From the NCBI RefSeq assembly GCF_002025205.1, contig NZ_CP019947.1, positions 3,076,001 to 3,140,000 on the forward strand: DNA of 64,000 bases. The letters run 5' to 3'. The notes beneath the pieces were generated by a model. The model was not told the DNA's origin, searched no databases, and was given only the letters and a program-made list of their open reading frames with translations. Shown here one piece after another: positions 39,739 through 48,055 of the stretch. Source of the DNA: Pseudomonas sp. CC6-YY-74. Its GTDB lineage: Bacteria > Pseudomonadota > Gammaproteobacteria > Pseudomonadales > Pseudomonadaceae. The stretch's first letter is position 1; every line of letters begins with the position of its first letter. Position numbers and translations under genes: made by a program.

Positions 39739-42534
39739 GTGCGCGGGCTCAGGATTGCCACAGGACTACTCGTCGGTTTGCTTATGGCCTGTCTGTTGCC
39801 GTCAGCCATGGCCGAGAACGTACCCGGCGCAGCTGGCGGTCAGTCCGAGCACTGGTCATATCTGCTCGACCCGAGTGCCGCGCTGACCCTGGAGGATGTG
39901 CGAGCACGCCGCCAGCAGTTCCAGCCCCTGAGCAAACAGGCCTTTACCTTCCCCCTCAGCGAGCAGGCCGTTTGGCTGCATGTCGAGCTGCCGCGCAACC
40001 AACAGCCGAGCTGGCTGTGGATCTTCGCCCCGCGCGTGCAGTACCTCGACTACCACCTGTTGCACGATGGCACGCTCGAGCGCGAGATCCTGACCGGCGA
40101 ATCCAGGCCGATGAGTTCGCGACCGCTCGACTCCCGCGCCTACCTGATGGCGCTGCCGAACGATGGCCAGCCGCGCGAAGCCTATGTGCGCATGACCTCG
40201 AACCACCCGCTGATGGCCTGGTTCAAGGTCATCGACGAAGCCGGACTGGTGGCGCAGGAAAAACCCGCCTATGTGTTTGGTGCCCTGCTCGGCGGCCTGC
40301 TGCTGATCACCCTGTACAACCTCATCCGTTTTTTCTACAGCCGCGCCACCAGCAGTCTGTGGCTGAGCGCCCTGCATATCAGCCTGGCGGTCTGTGCGGC
40401 GGCCAATCTCGGCCTCTTCGCCGTCTGGGTGCCCAGCCAGAGCTACAACCAATCGCTGGTCGCCGACGTGTCGGCGCTATTGGCCGCCTTCTGCCTGCAG
40501 GCCTTCTGCCTCGCTTTCATGCAGCACACCCCGGCCCAACCGGGTCGGTTCAAGCACCTGTTGCAAGGCAACGCCGTGCTGATCCTCGCCGTCGCGCTGG
40601 TGATCGCCGGCACCGGCCTGCTCTGGTACAGCACGCTGATCTACTTGTTGGTGCTGCTCAGTGCCCTGAGCGCGTTGCTGGTGGCCAGTCGCCTCTGGTA
40701 CGGCGGTTATCAGCCAGCGCGCTTCATCGTCGTCGGCATGCTGGTATTCACCCTCGGTTTCAGCGCCTGCATCCCGGTGCTGCTCGGCCTCGACCAGCTC
40801 AACCCCGGCTGGCTGGTGATCACCGTCTTCGGCATCGCCATGCTCGGCGGCATCTTCCTCAGCCTCTCGCCCGCCGAACGACAACGCCAGATCCAGCGCA
40901 CCAGGTTCCGCGAAAGCACCGCGCTGGCCGCCAGTGCAGCCGAACTCAAGGCCAAGGCCGACTTCCTCGCCAAGATCAGTCACGAAATCCGTACACCGAT
41001 GAATGGCGTATTGGGCATGACCGAGTTGCTGCTCGGCACCCCGCTGTCGGCCAAGCAGCGTGATTACGTGCAGACCATCCACAGTTCGGGCAACGAACTG
41101 CTGGCGCTGATCAACGAGATCCTCGACATTTCCAAGCTCGAATCCGGGCAGATCGAGCTGGACGACGTGCAGTTCGACCTCAATGCGCTGATCGAGGACT
41201 GCCTGGACATCTTCCGCGCAAAGGCCGAGCAGCAGAAGGTCGAACTGATCAGTTTCATGCAACCGCAGGTGCCACGGGTGATCAGCGGCGACCCGACGCG
41301 TTTGCGCCAGACGGTGCTGAGCCTGCTCGACAATGCCTTCAAGCAGACCGACGAAGGCGAAATTCTCCTGGTCGTAGCCCTCGACACCGCAGGTGAGCAA
41401 CCGCGCTTGCGCATCGCCGTGCAGGACAGTGGCCGCCCGCTGCAGGCCAGCGAGCGCGACGCCCTGCTCAATACCGAACTGCACAGCAAGGACTTCCTCG
41501 CGGCGACCAAGCTCGGCGGCCGCCTCGGCCTGATCATCGCCCGCCAACTGGTGCGCCTGATGCACGGCGAGTTTGGCATCCAGAGCGGCGGCGCTCAGGG
41601 CTCGACCCTGTGGCTGACCCTGCCCCTGGACAGCCAGCGTCTCGAACAGCCCACGGCCGACCTCGATGGTCCGCTGCAAGGCGCGCGCCTGCTGGTGGTG
41701 GATGACAACGACACCTGCCGCAAAGTCCTGGTGCAGCAATGCAATGGCTGGGGCCTGCAGGTCAGTGCCGTCCCCTCGGGCAAGGCAGCCCTGGCCCTGC
41801 TGCGCACCAAGGCGCATATGCGCGAATACTTCGACGTGGTCCTGCTTGACCAGGACATGCCCGGGATGACCGGTATGCAGTTGGCGGCGAAGATCAAGGA
41901 AGACCCCAGCCTCAACCACGACATCCTGCTGATCATGCTGACCGGCATCAGCAATGCGCCGAGCAAGATCATCGCGCGTAATGCCGGGATCAAACGCATC
42001 CTCGCCAAGCCGGTGGCCGGCTACACCCTGAAAACCACCCTGGCCGATGAACTGTCCCAGCGCGGCGGTGGCAGCTCGCCGGTGTTCACCCCGACCCGGG
42101 TCAGCACCCCGCTGAATGTGCCGAGCGATTTCCGCATCCTGGTCGCCGAAGACAACAGCATCTCGACCAAGGTGATCCGCGGCATGCTCGGCAAGCTCAA
42201 CCTGCAACCGGACACCGCCAGCAACGGCGCAGAAGCCCTCAGCGCGATAAAGGCGCAGCACTATGACCTGGTGCTGATGGACTGCGAGATGCCGGTACTC
42301 GATGGCTTCTCCGCCACCGAACAACTGCGCGCCTGGGAAACCGCCGAGCAACGCCCGCGCACGCCGGTGGTGGCACTGACCGCGCACATCCTCAACGAAC
42401 ACAAGGAACGGGCACGTGAGGCCGGCATGGATGGCCACATGGCCAAGCCGGTGGAACTCTCGCAATTGCGTGAACTGCTCGAATACTGGATCGCCCAGCG
42501 GGAGATCCGCCAACAGCGCGAGGCCCGGCCCTGA
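39739..42534 (+). CDS. retS: Hybrid sensor kinase RetS
   Basis: A 931-residue inner-membrane sensor that in P. aeruginosa controls the switch between acute and chronic behaviour by blocking GacS. The start is a GTG at 39739 with AAAGGGA six bases upstream. Order: signal peptide (cleaved after SAMA), periplasmic DISMED2 domain to about 150, seven-helix DISM block to about 385, HisKA with His415 (KISHEIRTPMNG), an ATPase domain, receiver 1 (Asp704 in LLDQDMPG) and receiver 2 (Asp848 in LMDCEMPV). The ATPase G1 box reads DSGRP at Asp563 and lacks the second glycine of DxGxG, so autokinase activity may be weak. Confidence 0.93.
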   Translation: MRGLRIATGLLVGLLMACLLPSAMAENVPGAAGGQSEHWSYLLDPSAALTLEDVRARRQQFQPLSKQAFTFPLSEQAVWLHVELPRNQQPSWLWIFAPRVQYLDYHLLHDGTLEREILTGESRPMSSRPLDSRAYLMALPNDGQPREAYVRMTSNHPLMAWFKVIDEAGLVAQEKPAYVFGALLGGLLLITLYNLIRFFYSRATSSLWLSALHISLAVCAAANLGLFAVWVPSQSYNQSLVADVSALLAAFCLQAFCLAFMQHTPAQPGRFKHLLQGNAVLILAVALVIAGTGLLWYSTLIYLLVLLSALSALLVASRLWYGGYQPARFIVVGMLVFTLGFSACIPVLLGLDQLNPGWLVITVFGIAMLGGIFLSLSPAERQRQIQRTRFRESTALAASAAELKAKADFLAKISHEIRTPMNGVLGMTELLLGTPLSAKQRDYVQTIHSSGNELLALINEILDISKLESGQIELDDVQFDLNALIEDCLDIFRAKAEQQKVELISFMQPQVPRVISGDPTRLRQTVLSLLDNAFKQTDEGEILLVVALDTAGEQPRLRIAVQDSGRPLQASERDALLNTELHSKDFLAATKLGGRLGLIIARQLVRLMHGEFGIQSGGAQGSTLWLTLPLDSQRLEQPTADLDGPLQGARLLVVDDNDTCRKVLVQQCNGWGLQVSAVPSGKAALALLRTKAHMREYFDVVLLDQDMPGMTGMQLAAKIKEDPSLNHDILLIMLTGISNAPSKIIARNAGIKRILAKPVAGYTLKTTLADELSQRGGGSSPVFTPTRVSTPLNVPSDFRILVAEDNSISTKVIRGMLGKLNLQPDTASNGAEALSAIKAQHYDLVLMDCEMPVLDGFSATEQLRAWETAEQRPRTPVVALTAHILNEHKERAREAGMDGHMAKPVELSQLRELLEYWIAQREIRQQREARP

Positions 42535-42575
42535 GTCACCAGGCACCTGCATCGGCGGCTCCTGACTGCGGTGGT

Positions 42576-43652
42576 TCAGGCAAAGCGCAGGGCATGGATC
42601 GGCGGCAGGTTACCGGCCAACGCCTGCCAGCTGTCGCCTTGATCGTCCGATAGCCACAGATGACCGGTAGTCGAACCCATCGCCAGGCGCTGGCCGCGCT
42701 CGTCCACCTCCAGCGCATGGCGATAGACCAGATCGAAGCAATCGGTTTGCGGCAGGCCGCGACTCAAGCGGGTAAAACTGCGCCCGCCATCGCGGGTGCG
42801 GGTCACCAACAGACGCTGGCCCACCGGCACCCGGCATTCATCCTTCACCGCCGGCACGAACCAGGCCGTTTCCGGCTCGCGGGGGTGCACCGCCAACGCG
42901 AAGCCGAAGCTCGAGGGCTCGACGTCGAGCAGCTCCTGCCAGTGCGCGGCATCGTCACGGGACAGGAAGATGCCGTTATGGTGCTGCACCCACAGGGTCT
43001 CGGGCGCGGTCGGGCACGCCAGCATGCGGTGCGGGTCCTGGATCTCCGGGGTCTGCGCCAGTTCCGCCGGCATATAGGCGGCGCGCATGCCCTGGGTGCG
43101 GCAGGCCCAGTTGACGCCGTCGTCGTCACTGCACCAGACCCCGCCACAGGACACGGCGACGCGCAGCCGCGCGCTGTCGCGCGGGTCGACGCATATCGAG
43201 TGGATACCCGGCTGATCGTAACCGCCACCGAACCACTTGGCCCGCTCCGGCCGCTGCCACAGCGATTCGTTCAACTGCCAGGAGTCGCCGTGATCTGCCG
43301 AGTGGAACAAGGCGCCCGGCAGGGTGCCGGCCCACAGGCTGCCGGGTCGCTCGGCGCCGCCAGCTTCCAGCGACCAGATCATCGTCACTGACGGCCCTTC
43401 GCCCTCCTCGCAGGCGGCGAAGGCCGGCGCGGCGATCTCCTGCCAGTGCTGGCCGGTATCCGTCGAGCGCCATAGTTTCGGGCCGAAATGCCCCAGGTTC
43501 AGGGCCGCATACAGATAACCGTCGCGGCGATCGACCAGCACCATGCTGACCGGCTCGCCGAGAAAGTCGGTGCGCGCCAGGCGCCAGCCCCCGCCAGCGC
43601 AGGCGAAGGTCAGCAGGCCCTTGCGCGTAGCCACATAAAGCACATCCGCCAT
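42576..43652 (-). CDS. BNR-repeat beta-propeller protein (sialidase-like fold)
   Basis: A 358-residue cytoplasmic-looking protein without a signal peptide. It contains repeated Asp-box/BNR-type motifs (RSTDTGQHW, HSADHGDSW, CSDDDGVNW, LSRDDAAHW, RTRDGGRSF, LSDDQGDSW), about six, one per propeller blade. Automatic annotation often says exo-alpha-sialidase or WD40/YVTN; sialidase chemistry is not supported because the catalytic Arg/Tyr/Asp set cannot be assigned. GGGAGA is upstream. It starts 12 bp after the MoaD-like gene on the same strand, and the pair is likely a unit. Confidence 0.8.
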   Translation of the reverse strand: MADVLYVATRKGLLTFACAGGGWRLARTDFLGEPVSMVLVDRRDGYLYAALNLGHFGPKLWRSTDTGQHWQEIAAPAFAACEEGEGPSVTMIWSLEAGGAERPGSLWAGTLPGALFHSADHGDSWQLNESLWQRPERAKWFGGGYDQPGIHSICVDPRDSARLRVAVSCGGVWCSDDDGVNWACRTQGMRAAYMPAELAQTPEIQDPHRMLACPTAPETLWVQHHNGIFLSRDDAAHWQELLDVEPSSFGFALAVHPREPETAWFVPAVKDECRVPVGQRLLVTRTRDGGRSFTRLSRGLPQTDCFDLVYRHALEVDERGQRLAMGSTTGHLWLSDDQGDSWQALAGNLPPIHALRFA

Positions 43653-43664
43653 ATCGATCTCCCG

Positions 43665-43934
43665 CTAGCCGCCAGAAAGCGCCTGCACCACATAGACTTC
43701 GCTGTCGACGCCGACCCTGTCGCTCAGGTGCCGGCGGTCGTCAATCCGCTCGGCATCGACGAAAATCATCACATGCCGACGCACCTGCCCCTGGTCGTCC
43801 AGCAGGTAACTGCGCAGCCGCGGGTTGACGGCGAATACCTCGGCCAGCACGCCAGCGACTGTGTCGCCGATCACCGCGCACGGCGCCACATCGAGGTGAC
43901 GCTGCAGGTTGGGGGTGAAGCTGATACGTGCCAT
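43665..43934 (-). CDS. MoaD/ThiS-like ubiquitin-fold protein
   Basis: An 89-residue protein started at 43934 (GGGAG upstream; 15 earlier residues are not family-like). It ends in Gly-Gly (QALSGG), the hallmark of MoaD/ThiS sulfur carriers whose C-terminal glycine is adenylated and thiocarboxylated. The central HVMIFVDAERI segment fits the beta-grasp fold. It is followed by the BNR propeller gene, not by moaE or thiG, so the sulfur acceptor or partner is unknown. Confidence 0.78.
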   Translation of the reverse strand: MARISFTPNLQRHLDVAPCAVIGDTVAGVLAEVFAVNPRLRSYLLDDQGQVRRHVMIFVDAERIDDRRHLSDRVGVDSEVYVVQALSGG

Positions 43935-44149
43935 CCGCCGCTCCCGGCATGCAGCCGTTGCCAACAGTGGTTCACCCAACAGGTATAGCCGACGCCGTTG
44001 CCCGGCTCCGCCTCGGCTGCCGAACGGCTGCCTGCTGTGCGCGCAATTGCCGCAGCAGGCACTGGAGATCGGGACGACAATCCCGGATCATGCAGGCGGC
44101 GCCGATGGTGCCGGCCACGCCCCCTTTACCCAAGAGACGAGCCCAACCC

Positions 44150-44746
44150 ATGGCGTCCGAGTTGTTCAGTCTGTATCTCAAGTTGCTGGTGCTCTACAGC
44201 CCATTCTTCGTGTTGTCCTGCTTTATCGCCCTGAGCCGTGGCTACACGGTCAAGGAGCGCAAGCGCCTGGCCTGGAAGGTCGCGCTCGGCGTACTGATTT
44301 CCAGCCTGCTGCTGTACCTGTTCGGCAGGCACATCTTTACCCTGTTCGGCATCACCATCGACGCCTTCCGCATCGGCGCCGGCAGCGTGTTGTTTATCTC
44401 GGCACTGGGCATGGCGCAGGGCAAGTCGGCGGTGCAAAGCGACAACGTGCAGCAGGACGTGACCATAGTGCCACTGACCATCCCGCTCACCGTTGGTCCC
44501 GGCACCATAGGCGCACTGCTGTTGATGGGCGCCAGCCAGCCGCATTGGGACGACAAGTTGGTGGCGGTAGTCGGCATCGCCCTGGCCAGCCTGACGGTCG
44601 GCGTGGTGCTGTACCTGTCCAACCAGTTCGAACGCCTGCTCGGCGATCAAGGTCTGCAGATCGTCAGTCGGCTGATGGGCCTGTTCGTCTGCGCCCTGGC
44701 CGCGCAAATCATCTTCACCGGGGTGAAGAACTTCCTCTCGCTCTGA
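44150..44746 (+). CDS. MarC family (UPF0056) integral membrane protein
   Basis: A 198-residue protein with six transmembrane helices. The start at 44150 is chosen because the preceding open frame lies mainly over the divergent MoaD-like promoter. Family marks are PFFVLSCFIALSRG and VPLTIPLTVGPGTI. The name comes from an old and withdrawn link to multiple antibiotic resistance; the real function is unknown. It runs divergently from the MoaD-like gene. Confidence 0.85.
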   Translation: MASELFSLYLKLLVLYSPFFVLSCFIALSRGYTVKERKRLAWKVALGVLISSLLLYLFGRHIFTLFGITIDAFRIGAGSVLFISALGMAQGKSAVQSDNVQQDVTIVPLTIPLTVGPGTIGALLLMGASQPHWDDKLVAVVGIALASLTVGVVLYLSNQFERLLGDQGLQIVSRLMGLFVCALAAQIIFTGVKNFLSL

Positions 44747-44789
44747 ATCGGTGCAGGGCCGCCTGGGCGTTCGCTCCAGGTCCTGCGCG

Positions 44790-44806
44790 CGCACCATACT
44801 GGCGCA
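44790..44806 (+). promoter_or_regulatory. Possible NtrC binding site
   Basis: CGCACCATACTGGCGCA resembles the NtrC site (GCACC, five bases, GGTGC) with one mismatch in the second half. It is about 65 bp upstream of a sigma-54 -24 element, a normal place for an enhancer. Inference from pattern only. Confidence 0.4.
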
Positions 44807-44869
44807 GCCTTGCCCCCTGAAAAATCATTAACCCCGCTCGACCCCTTATGGCACAAGGCTTTGCGAGCA

Positions 44870-44886
44870 TTGGCACGGAAGCTGCC
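44870..44886 (+). promoter_or_regulatory. Sigma-54 promoter of urtA
   Basis: TTGGCACGGAAGCTGCC matches the sigma-54 consensus TTGGCACG-N4-TTGC, with the GG (-24) and GC (-12) at the exact spacing and one base off in the -12 box. A second TGGCAC..TTTGC at 44850 is one base too long. It lies 56 bp before the urtA ATG. Nitrogen-controlled urea uptake fits known biology. Confidence 0.6.
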
Positions 44887-44942
44887 ATTAGATTGGCGAC
44901 CCTCCTGGGCCCACCCCAATCGCTGCGCATGGAGCCATAACA

Positions 44943-46211
44943 ATGAAGCGTCGTCCTCTGCTGAAATCCACCCTAGCTGCCAGCGCCCTGCTGCTCAGCG
45001 GCTTGTTCCCGTTCACCGTGCAGGCGGCCGAGACCATCAAGGTCGGCATCCTCCACTCGTTGTCCGGCACCATGGCTATTTCCGAGACCTCGTTGAAAGA
45101 CATGGCGCTGATGACCATCGACGAGATCAACGCCAAGGGCGGCGTACTCGGCAAGCAACTCGAACCGGTGGTGGTCGACCCGGCCTCCAACTGGCCGCTG
45201 TTCGCCGAACGGGCGCGGCAACTGCTGAGCCAGGACAAGGTTGACGTGACCTTCGGCTGCTGGACCTCGGTGTCGCGCAAATCCGTGCTGCCGGTGTACG
45301 AGGAGCTCAACGGCCTGCTGTTCTACCCGGTGCAGTACGAAGGCGAAGAACTCTCGCCGAACGTGTTCTATACCGGTGCGGCGCCAAATCAGCAGGCCAT
45401 CCCCGCGGTCGAGTACCTGATGAGCGAAGACGGCGGCGGCGCCAAGCGCTACTTCCTGCTCGGCACCGACTACGTCTACCCGCGCACCACCAACAAGATC
45501 CTGCGCGCCTTCCTGGTCAGCAAAGGCGTGGCCGACAAGGATATCGAAGAGGTATACACCCCGTTCGGCCATAGCGATTACCAGACCATCGTCGCCAACA
45601 TCAAGAAGTTCTCCGCCGGCGGCAAGACCGCGGTGATCTCCACCGTCAACGGTGACTCCAACGTACCGTTCTACAAAGAGCTGGCCAACCAGGGCATCGA
45701 AGCCACCGACATTCCGGTGGTGGCCTTCTCGGTCGGCGAGGAAGAACTGCGCGGCATCGACACCAAGCCGCTGGTCGGCCAACTGGCCGCCTGGAACTAC
45801 TTCCAGTCAGTGGAAAACCCGGCCAACAGCGAGTTCGTCAACAAGTGGAAGGCCTATGCCAAGGCCAAAAACCTGCCGGGCGCGGACAAGGCCGTGACCA
45901 ACGACCCGATGGAAGCCACCTACGTCGGCATCCATATGTGGGCACAAGCGGTCGAGAAAGCCGGCAGCACCGACGTCGACAAGGTGCGTGACGCCCTCGC
46001 CGGCCAGACCTTCGCCGCGCCGAGCGGTTACACCCTGACCATGGACGCCAGCAACCACCACCTGCACAAGCCGGTGATGATCGGTGAAGTCCAGGAGGAC
46101 GGTCAGTTCTCGGTGGTCTGGGAAACCAGCAGCCCGATCCGCGCCCAGCCGTGGAGCCCGTACATCGAAGGCAACGCCAAGAAGCCGGATTACGCGGTGA
46201 AGTCGAACTAA
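44943..46211 (+). CDS. urtA: Urea ABC transporter, substrate-binding protein
   Basis: A 422-residue periplasmic binding protein that captures urea. The signal peptide (LAASALLLSGLFPFTVQAAE) is cleaved after residue 28 or so. The mature protein belongs to the branched-chain-amino-acid/amide type: VGILHSLSGTMAISE, FGCWTSVSRKSVLPV and FYPVQYEGEE are UrtA-typical. GGAG precedes the ATG. It leads the urtABCDE set behind a sigma-54-like promoter. Confidence 0.95.
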   Translation: MKRRPLLKSTLAASALLLSGLFPFTVQAAETIKVGILHSLSGTMAISETSLKDMALMTIDEINAKGGVLGKQLEPVVVDPASNWPLFAERARQLLSQDKVDVTFGCWTSVSRKSVLPVYEELNGLLFYPVQYEGEELSPNVFYTGAAPNQQAIPAVEYLMSEDGGGAKRYFLLGTDYVYPRTTNKILRAFLVSKGVADKDIEEVYTPFGHSDYQTIVANIKKFSAGGKTAVISTVNGDSNVPFYKELANQGIEATDIPVVAFSVGEEELRGIDTKPLVGQLAAWNYFQSVENPANSEFVNKWKAYAKAKNLPGADKAVTNDPMEATYVGIHMWAQAVEKAGSTDVDKVRDALAGQTFAAPSGYTLTMDASNHHLHKPVMIGEVQEDGQFSVVWETSSPIRAQPWSPYIEGNAKKPDYAVKSN

Positions 46212-46218
46212 GCGATGT

Positions 46219-46272
46219 CGTAGTCCGGATGCAATTCGGCAAAAGCTAGCCCCGGATTGCCTCCGGGCTACG
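46219..46272. repeat. Degenerate extragenic palindrome between urtA and urtB
   Basis: CGTAGTCCGGATGCAAT and ATTGCCTCCGGGCTACG are imperfect inverse copies around a short loop, a member of the GTAGCCCGGAT family seen at 19311. Confidence 0.6.
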
Positions 46273-46334
46273 CTGAGCGCCCCCTTTGCCGCCTCGGCGC
46301 GGGGGCTTGCGCTGTACTCCCAAGGTTTCTTGAT

Positions 46335-47906
46335 ATGCCCACTGCCTGGTCCCGCTTTTTCCTCTTTATGACCGTGTTGCTGCCGCTCACCGGCCATGCC
46401 GGCGACGCCAATGACTTCGTCGCGGCCAGCCCGTCCAGGCAGGCAAGCCTGCTGGAAAGCTGGTCAGCCGCCCCCGACGCCACGCGCCTGCCGCTGCTCG
46501 AAGCCCTGCAACAAGGCCGCCTGGCCGCCGACAGCAGCAAGAATGCGTTTATCCAAGTGAATGGCGTTTATCAGTCCGCCGAAGCTGAGGTTGCGCCCAC
46601 TGAGGCGCCGCGCAAACTGCGCCTGAACAACCGCCTGCGCGGCTTGATCGGTACCGCCATGGCCAGCCATCAACTGCTCGCCGCAGATCCGGCGCTGCGC
46701 CTGGCCGCTGCGAGGGAACTACAGAAGCGCGCCAAACCGGCGCAACTCGCCCTCCTCAATGCCCGCGCCGCCAGCGAAACCGACGCCCAGGTGCGCACGG
46801 CCCTGACGCTGGCCCTGGCCAACCTGCAACTGGTCGACCGCGACCCGGCGATCCGCCTGGCTGCCGTGCGCCTGCTTGGTGAAACCGGTGATCCGCTGGC
46901 GCGTACCCGCCTGGAAACCCTGCTCGACCCTGCAGTGGAGGACGATGCCGGCGTGCGTACCGCCGCGCAGACCAGCCTGGCCCAGGTCAAGCGCAAGCTG
47001 CTGATCGGCGAGTTGCTCGGCCAGGCCTTCAGCGGCCTGTCGCTCGGCTCGATCCTGCTGCTCGCGGCCCTCGGCCTGGCCATCACCTTCGGCCTGCTCG
47101 GGGTGATCAACATGGCCCACGGCGAGATGCTGATGCTCGGTGCCTACGCCACCTACATGGTGCAGGTGCTGTTCCAGCGCTTCGCCCCCGAAGCCATTGC
47201 CCTTTACCCATTGGTGGCGCTGCCGGTGGCCTTCTTCGTCACCGCCGCCATCGGCATGGCCCTGGAACGCACGGTGATTCGCCACCTCTACGGCCGGCCG
47301 CTGGAAACCCTGCTCGCGACCTGGGGCATCAGCCTGATCCTGATCCAACTGGTACGGGTGCTGTTCGGCGCGCAGAACGTCGAAGTGGCCAATCCCTACT
47401 GGCTGTCCGGCGGCATCCAGGTCCTGCCGAACCTGGTGCTGCCGTACAACCGCATCGTCATCATCGGCTTCGCCCTGTGTGTGGTGGTGCTGACCTGGCT
47501 GCTGCTGAACAAGACCCGCCTCGGCCTCAACGTTCGCGCCGTGACGCAGAACCGCAACATGGCAGCCTGCTGCGGCGTACCGACCGGGCGGGTGGACATG
47601 CTCGCCTTCGGCCTCGGCTCCGGCATCGCCGGCCTCGGCGGCGTGGCCCTGAGCCAGATCGGCAACGTCGGCCCGGACCTGGGCCAGAGCTACATCATCG
47701 ACTCCTTCCTGGTGGTGGTACTCGGCGGCGTCGGCCAGTTGGCCGGCAGCGTGATGGCGGCCTTTGGCTTAGGCATCGCCAACAAGATTCTCGAACCGCA
47801 GATCGGCGCCGTACTGGGCAAAATCCTCATCCTCGGGCTGATCATTCTGTTTATCCAGAAACGCCCGCAGGGACTGTTCGCACTGAAAGGAAGGGTGATC
47901 GATTGA
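46335..47906 (+). CDS. urtB: Urea ABC transporter, permease UrtB
   Basis: A 523-residue protein started at 46335, leaving out 26 upstream residues. A signal peptide (cleaved near GHAGD) is followed by a periplasmic helical, HEAT-like extension to about residue 225 with repeated RLAAVRLLG-type units, then a LivH-type permease with about eight helices (INMAHGEMLMLGAYATY is the hallmark). The extended N-terminus is normal for UrtB. A repeat-containing stretch follows its stop before urtC. Confidence 0.94.
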   Translation: MPTAWSRFFLFMTVLLPLTGHAGDANDFVAASPSRQASLLESWSAAPDATRLPLLEALQQGRLAADSSKNAFIQVNGVYQSAEAEVAPTEAPRKLRLNNRLRGLIGTAMASHQLLAADPALRLAAARELQKRAKPAQLALLNARAASETDAQVRTALTLALANLQLVDRDPAIRLAAVRLLGETGDPLARTRLETLLDPAVEDDAGVRTAAQTSLAQVKRKLLIGELLGQAFSGLSLGSILLLAALGLAITFGLLGVINMAHGEMLMLGAYATYMVQVLFQRFAPEAIALYPLVALPVAFFVTAAIGMALERTVIRHLYGRPLETLLATWGISLILIQLVRVLFGAQNVEVANPYWLSGGIQVLPNLVLPYNRIVIIGFALCVVVLTWLLLNKTRLGLNVRAVTQNRNMAACCGVPTGRVDMLAFGLGSGIAGLGGVALSQIGNVGPDLGQSYIIDSFLVVVLGGVGQLAGSVMAAFGLGIANKILEPQIGAVLGKILILGLIILFIQKRPQGLFALKGRVID

Positions 47907-48055
47907 GTCGGATTAACTGCATTGAGCCCGTAGGAGCTGGCCATGCCTGCGCCCGCGTCGCCGCCATTGTTCGCGCGCATGGCGCGCGCCTACAGGCTGA
48001 CGAGCTCACTCCAAGCCAAACATCATTTGCCGCGACAGGACAGGTGATCGACTGA
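47894..48055. repeat. Repeat insertion between urtB and urtC with flanking duplication
   Basis: GGTGATCGATTGA at the end of urtB (47894-47906) recurs as GGTGATCGACTGA just at the urtC start (48043-48055), 12 of 13 bases identical. Between them is a copy of a common Pseudomonas palindrome (CCGTAGGAGCTGGCCATGCC at the left, GCGCGCGCCTACAGG at the right). This looks like an insertion with duplication of the junction. Confidence 0.55.

Noticed and set aside
40477..42552. Minus-strand frame of 691 codons opposite retS
   Set aside because: His/Gln/Val-rich antisense translation of the kinase and receiver region.
42576..43652. Sialidase activity for the BNR-repeat protein
   Set aside because: Asp-box repeats only show the propeller fold; no signal peptide and no assignable catalytic set.
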